Part shown: positions 6,357 to 9,522 of the stretch, in pieces
Position numbering within the stretch: position 1 is the first letter of the stretch
How the letters are laid out: each line of letters opens with the position of its first letter
Notes under the pieces: generated by a model
What the model saw: the letters and a program-made list of their open reading frames with translations, nothing else
Database searches by the model: none
Told to the model about the DNA's origin: nothing
Source: Candidatus Gastranaerophilales bacterium
GTDB lineage: Bacteria; Cyanobacteriota; Vampirovibrionia; Gastranaerophilales; Gastranaerophilaceae
NCBI GenBank assembly: GCA_021201175.1
Contig: JAJQFK010000076.1
Coordinates: 1-9,522, forward strand
Length of the DNA stretch: 9,522 bases
Reading direction: 5' to 3'
Made by a program: the position numbers and the translations under genes

Positions 6357-7726
6357 GTTTTTTGTAATTTTATTTTTTCCCAAATTAAATATACAGGGAT
6401 TCCGGCAAGTATTATACCGATAGTTTTTATTGAACTGATTGTCTTGCAGACTGACAATGAGTATATTATACAGCTTCCCGTAAGTATAAAAAAGATTGAA
6501 AAAATGTTATTTACTTTTGTTATATTTTCTGTTCTGTGTTTAAATCTGTATACATAAATCCCTATTACAGTAAGGACATAAAAAATCAGAGCTGCATAAA
6601 TAACATAATCTAACAATTGCATATAATTCCCGCAAAAAAGTATAAATAAACATGCCCATAAACATTGAAGAATAAGGGAATTAACAGGAACTTTCGTTTT
6701 TCGGTCTATTTTTGCAAGATTACGAAACAAAAGTCTGTCTTTTGCCATTTGATAATAAACTCTTGCTCCGGTCATAATAAGTCCGTTTGCGCTGCCAATT
6801 GCCGATATCATTATAATTAATGCAATAACAGACTTGCCGGCATTTCCTGTAATGTTCTGTATCATTGCAACTGCAACTATATCCTCGGGCGCATTTTTTA
6901 TTTGTTCCAACGGAATTGAACATGTATATATTACATTTATAAGCAAATACAATATTATTACCAGTATTACACCCCAAAATAAAGCTTTTGGTATATTCTT
7001 TTCAGGATTTCTAACTTCGCCGGAAATGAAGGTTATGTTATTCCATGTGACCATAGCAAAAATAGCACCTACTGTTGCTGCGGAAATGATTTCTATTTTA
7101 TCAAACGTCATGCCGGCAATATCAGACAGAGGATGAAAATTAGAAATTATAATTTCATAATTACAGCCAAAAAAGATACCAAATATGATTATACCTATTA
7201 TTGAAAGAACTTTTGCAGCTGTAAAAATATTTTGTGTAATTACTCCGTATTTAATCCCCTTTGAATTAATATACGTAAGAATAAAACATACAATAACGGC
7301 GCAAAACTGCTGTGTTGATATATGTATATAAGGGGTATTTATGAGGTATAGGGAAGAACTGACAGAGGGGAAAAGAATACCTAAGAATTTTCCTACCGCA
7401 ATACAAACAGCAGCAATAGTTGCGGTTTGTATAACAAGCAGTAATGACCAACCGTATAAAAATGCGGTCAAATTATTAAACATTTTCTTTAAAAAAATAT
7501 ATTGTCCGCCATCTTCTTTTATATTTAAAACAGGTTCCGCGTAACTGATTGCACCGGAAAGTGAAAATAATCCCGCTATTATCCAAACTAAAATGAGAAA
7601 AAAAGCCGAGTCTGTTAATCTTGCGATGTCAGAAGAAACTATAAATATTCCACAGCCAATCATGGAACCTGCTGTTACAGAAATCGAATCTTTTAAATCA
7701 AGTGTTCTTTTTAAATCATTACTCAT
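6344..7726 (-). CDS. APC-superfamily amino-acid permease
   Basis: A 460-residue polytopic inner-membrane protein with about twelve hydrophobic segments, a typical length for amino acid-polyamine-organocation carriers. TM1 carries the unwound-helix signature GSMIGCGIFI (20-29), which in this superfamily holds the substrate's amino and carboxyl groups; the usual Ser of GSGIF is Cys25 here. Other supporting segments are AGLFSLSGAISYAE (51-64), the SGEVRNPEKNIPKAL loop (235-249) and the GSANGLIMTGARVYYQMAKD region (311-330). The overall pattern resembles LAT/SteT-like exchangers and other broad APC transporters. The substrate cannot be assigned from sequence, though a neutral amino acid is a reasonable guess. 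Its ATG lies within the end of the upstream AGCS gene (8-base overlap containing ATGAGTAA), so the two are translationally coupled. The last residues (KLQKTCTK) form a short basic cytoplasmic tail. Confidence 0.88.
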   Translation of the reverse strand: MSNDLKRTLDLKDSISVTAGSMIGCGIFIVSSDIARLTDSAFFLILVWIIAGLFSLSGAISYAEPVLNIKEDGGQYIFLKKMFNNLTAFLYGWSLLLVIQTATIAAVCIAVGKFLGILFPSVSSSLYLINTPYIHISTQQFCAVIVCFILTYINSKGIKYGVITQNIFTAAKVLSIIGIIIFGIFFGCNYEIIISNFHPLSDIAGMTFDKIEIISAATVGAIFAMVTWNNITFISGEVRNPEKNIPKALFWGVILVIILYLLINVIYTCSIPLEQIKNAPEDIVAVAMIQNITGNAGKSVIALIIMISAIGSANGLIMTGARVYYQMAKDRLLFRNLAKIDRKTKVPVNSLILQCLWACLFILFCGNYMQLLDYVIYAALIFYVLTVIGIYVYRFKHRTENITKVNNIFSIFFILTGSCIIYSLSVCKTISSIKTIGIILAGIPVYLIWEKIKLQKTCTK

Positions 7727-9248
7727 TTTTGAACCAAACTTTATTCATTTTAAAGATTAAATTATGTTTTTTGCAATAACCTATAAGTTCTTCCTTAATA
7801 TCGCTTAACAGTACAAATATTGCGATTAAATTAGGAGCCGCCATAACGAGATATGTAGCATCGGTGAAATCTATTACACTTCTTAAATTCATTGATGAAC
7901 CAATAATTATAAAAAGACAAAATACGAATTGATACAATTTTATCCGTTTTTTACCCTCTCCGACAAGGAAAGTCCATGCTTTTTGTCCGTAATAAGCCCA
8001 CGAAAGAATGGTTGATAAAGCGAAAAGAATTATTACAAAAGCCAACACATAAGGGAAAAACGGCAATACACTTTGAAAGGCGGAAGATGTAAGTTCCACA
8101 CCGCTTAACCCTTGAGAATAATTCATATATTCACCTGTTAATATTATAACGAACGCGGTCATAGAACATACCATCACCGTATCAAGAAAAGGTTCAATCA
8201 TTGATACAAATCCTTGAGAAGCAGGTTCATTTGTTTTTACAGCGGCATAAGCAATGGGCGATGAGCCTATTCCCGCTTCATTTGACTGGATAGAACGCCT
8301 TAATCCGATTATTATAGAACCGACAATTCCTCCGGCGACAGCCTTAGGGAAAAATGCCTCGTGAAATATTGTATAAATTGCGTGCGGAATTTGCGCAAAA
8401 TTACCCAGTATTATTATTAAACATGTTCCGACATAGATTATACACATAAACGGAACAACTTTTGAAGTAACATTTGCTATACTTTTTATTCCGCCTACAA
8501 TAACCAGAGCGACTATAAAAGCGATAAAAAATCCAAAAATCCAACTATGAGAAGCAAAGAAGCTATTCTCTCCGCCGGTAATTACTATAAATTGTTGTGC
8601 CGCCTGATTTGTTTGGAGCATACAGCCGCCTCCGACCGTAGCAGGAATACAAGCAAGTGCAAAAAGATAAGCCAAAGTTTTACCTAATTTATGATATCCT
8701 TTTTTTGCAAACCCGTGTTCTATATAGAACATCGGACCTCCTGAAACAGTACCGTCTTTATTAAATCTTCTGTATTTTAAAGAAAGTGTAACTTCACAAA
8801 ATTTTAGAGCCATGCCAAAAATAGCGCCCATGCACATCCAGAACATAGCCCCGGGACCTCCCACTGATATAGCAATTGCGACACCTGCTATATTGCCGAG
8901 TCCTATAGTTCCTGAAAGCGCTGTTGCTAATGCGCCGAGAGAAGATACTTCTCCTTCATGCCCCGAGGTATCTTTTTTATGAAATATTTGATATAACGAA
9001 TGTTTGAAACCCCATATACCGATTCCGCGCAAATAAAACGTACAGAATATACTTGTTCCTATCATTATAAATATTAAAATTGGAACTTCAGCGCCAAATA
9101 TTGTTACCGGTGCAAATATAAACGAAGAAAACGAATCCGAAAACGGTGCAAAATATTTTTCTATTTCTTCATCAATACCTATCGCAAAACACTTTTGTCC
9201 CGTAATAAATAAATTTAATATTAAAAATACAAACATATAAAGCTTCAT
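7719..9248 (-). CDS. Alanine/glycine:cation symporter, AGCS family
   Basis: A Na+ (or H+)-coupled importer of alanine and/or glycine in the inner membrane; 509 residues, normal for the family. Diagnostic motifs are LSGTIGLGNIAGVA (111-124), GGPGAMFWM (130-138), the KFCEVTLSLKYR segment (149-160), SGGPMFYIEHG (169-179), SNEAGIGSSPIAYAA (322-336), PFLDTVMVC (353-361) and STILSWAYYGQKAW (412-425). Residues 1-22 are hydrophobic and end in CFA, looking like a signal peptide or first membrane segment, as in some family members, followed by the usual IDEEIEKYFAPF amphipathic stretch. ATG 9248 is chosen because AAAAGGA lies upstream (9267-9261); the spacing, about 12 bases, is slightly long, but later starts would be worse. 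It is the first gene of an operon with the APC permease. No active-site loss is visible. Whether alanine or glycine is preferred, and which cation is used, is not readable. Confidence 0.95.
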   Translation of the reverse strand: MKLYMFVFLILNLFITGQKCFAIGIDEEIEKYFAPFSDSFSSFIFAPVTIFGAEVPILIFIMIGTSIFCTFYLRGIGIWGFKHSLYQIFHKKDTSGHEGEVSSLGALATALSGTIGLGNIAGVAIAISVGGPGAMFWMCMGAIFGMALKFCEVTLSLKYRRFNKDGTVSGGPMFYIEHGFAKKGYHKLGKTLAYLFALACIPATVGGGCMLQTNQAAQQFIVITGGENSFFASHSWIFGFFIAFIVALVIVGGIKSIANVTSKVVPFMCIIYVGTCLIIILGNFAQIPHAIYTIFHEAFFPKAVAGGIVGSIIIGLRRSIQSNEAGIGSSPIAYAAVKTNEPASQGFVSMIEPFLDTVMVCSMTAFVIILTGEYMNYSQGLSGVELTSSAFQSVLPFFPYVLAFVIILFALSTILSWAYYGQKAWTFLVGEGKKRIKLYQFVFCLFIIIGSSMNLRSVIDFTDATYLVMAAPNLIAIFVLLSDIKEELIGYCKKHNLIFKMNKVWFKNE

Positions 9249-9444
9249 ATTTTGCTTTTATCCTTTTCTCAATTATACTTCCGTTTCGGCTTGAACCTTT
9301 TAAGCATAATAAAAATACTTTATTCATTCAACCAAAATACTATTTAGGCTTACAAAGTGTTACAAAAAAGCTATCCAACATAATCTAGTGTCGCCCGTAT
9401 TTTTCGGTGACTTTCTTTAATTTTCTTTGCGCTCAAACAATTGC
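9249..9444. other. Intergenic region upstream of the AGCS operon
   Basis: AT-rich noncoding DNA between the AGCS start codon and the right-edge repeat. It contains the candidate promoter at 9303-9331, the AAAAGGA ribosome-binding site (9261-9267), a short direct repeat TTACAAA...TTACAAA near 9350-9366, and a weak hairpin (GTCGCC 9390-9395 with GGTGAC 9406-9411, one wobble pair). I see no gene, tRNA or riboswitch fold that I recognise. Confidence 0.5.
9303..9331 (-). promoter_or_regulatory. Putative promoter of the AGCS-permease operon
   Basis: On the minus strand, TTGAAT (9331-9326) and TATGCT (9308-9303) are spaced by 17 bases, with initiation expected near 9296 and a leader of about 48 bases. 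A perfect TATAAT lies closer to the gene (9277-9272), but its start point would fall on the ribosome-binding site and its -35 is poor, so it is the second choice. Confidence 0.4.
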
Positions 9445-9522
9445 GTCATTGCGAGTCCGCCGGTGGCGGGCGTGGCAATCTCTTGTTTATTTTGTCTAGA
9501 TTGCTTCACTATCGTTCGCAAT
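9445..9522. repeat. Palindromic dispersed repeat (CGTCATTGCGAG...CGCAAT type), truncated by window end
   Basis: This stretch is clearly richer in G+C than its surroundings and has nested symmetry. ATTGCGA (9448-9454) pairs with TCGCAAT (9516-9522); GCAATCT (9475-9481) pairs with AGATTGC (9498-9504); and CCGCC (9457-9461) pairs with GGCGG (9465-9469) across GGT as a side hairpin. CGTCATTGCGAG at one end and CGCAATGACG at the other, with GCAATCT/AGATTGC inside, is a layout I recall for palindromic repeats scattered through many unrelated bacterial genomes, including some in Rickettsia. The expected last bases (GACG) would lie just outside the window. It has no coding potential and is probably a non-autonomous mobile palindrome (MITE-like) or RNA-hairpin repeat. 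Confidence 0.65.

Noticed and set aside
9272..9277. Perfect TATAAT on the minus strand as the main promoter of the AGCS operon
   Set aside because: No good -35 at proper spacing, and initiation would fall on the ribosome-binding site; the upstream 17-spaced pair is preferred.
9390..9411. Hairpin GTCGCC/GGTGAC followed by a T-rich stretch on the plus strand as a terminator
   Set aside because: No plus-strand gene ends near it, the stem is six pairs with a wobble and a ten-base loop; on the minus strand no T tract follows.
1..9522. CRISPR arrays, tRNA or rRNA genes, insertion sequences or a defence/toxin module
   Set aside because: No regularly spaced repeats, cloverleaf-like segments, transposase-like frames or toxin/antitoxin pairs were seen; almost all DNA is accounted for by recognised genes.

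Overview
The window is AT-rich bacterial DNA that is almost entirely coding, with good Shine-Dalgarno sites and short intergenic gaps. Several hints point to a non-photosynthetic cyanobacterial relative of the gut Melainabacteria/Vampirovibrionia (Gastranaerophilales) type. The left-edge gene is a pilin-like protein of a form I associate with that group: a TVPTLMANYRKQEV helix end, an INGEKAPNYIGKDIF segment and a DGWEVKDDYP tail. The N-terminal domain of DprA (YWCAF...SIELAWHAE...IEGI) also reads like cyanobacterial DprA. This placement is inference from remembered family features, not a search result.

Layout, left to right. On the plus strand: the 3' part of a type IV pilin/pseudopilin-like gene (start lies outside the window); ileS (isoleucyl-tRNA synthetase) with its own putative promoter and a clear rho-independent terminator; then a strong promoter driving a two-gene unit of a 91-residue six-cysteine protein of unknown function and dprA (DNA processing protein A). 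dprA converges on the minus-strand genes across an intergenic hairpin at 5074-5110. On the minus strand, read right to left: an alanine/glycine:cation symporter (AGCS family), overlapping by 8 bases an APC-superfamily amino-acid permease, followed 52 bases later by pilT (twitching/retraction ATPase). The last 274 bases hold the transporter operon's putative promoter and, at the extreme right edge, most of a GC-richer palindromic dispersed repeat cut off by the window end.

Three genes fit a type IV pilus/natural-transformation theme: the pilin-like protein, PilT (pilus retraction) and DprA (protects incoming single-stranded DNA and loads RecA). The two transporters probably import small amino acids for a heterotroph, and IleRS is housekeeping.

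I do not see a clearly new multi-gene system here. The points most worth a second look are the divergent active-site signature of IleRS (HVGT in place of HIGH), the unrecognised six-cysteine protein coupled to dprA, and the palindromic repeat at the right edge.
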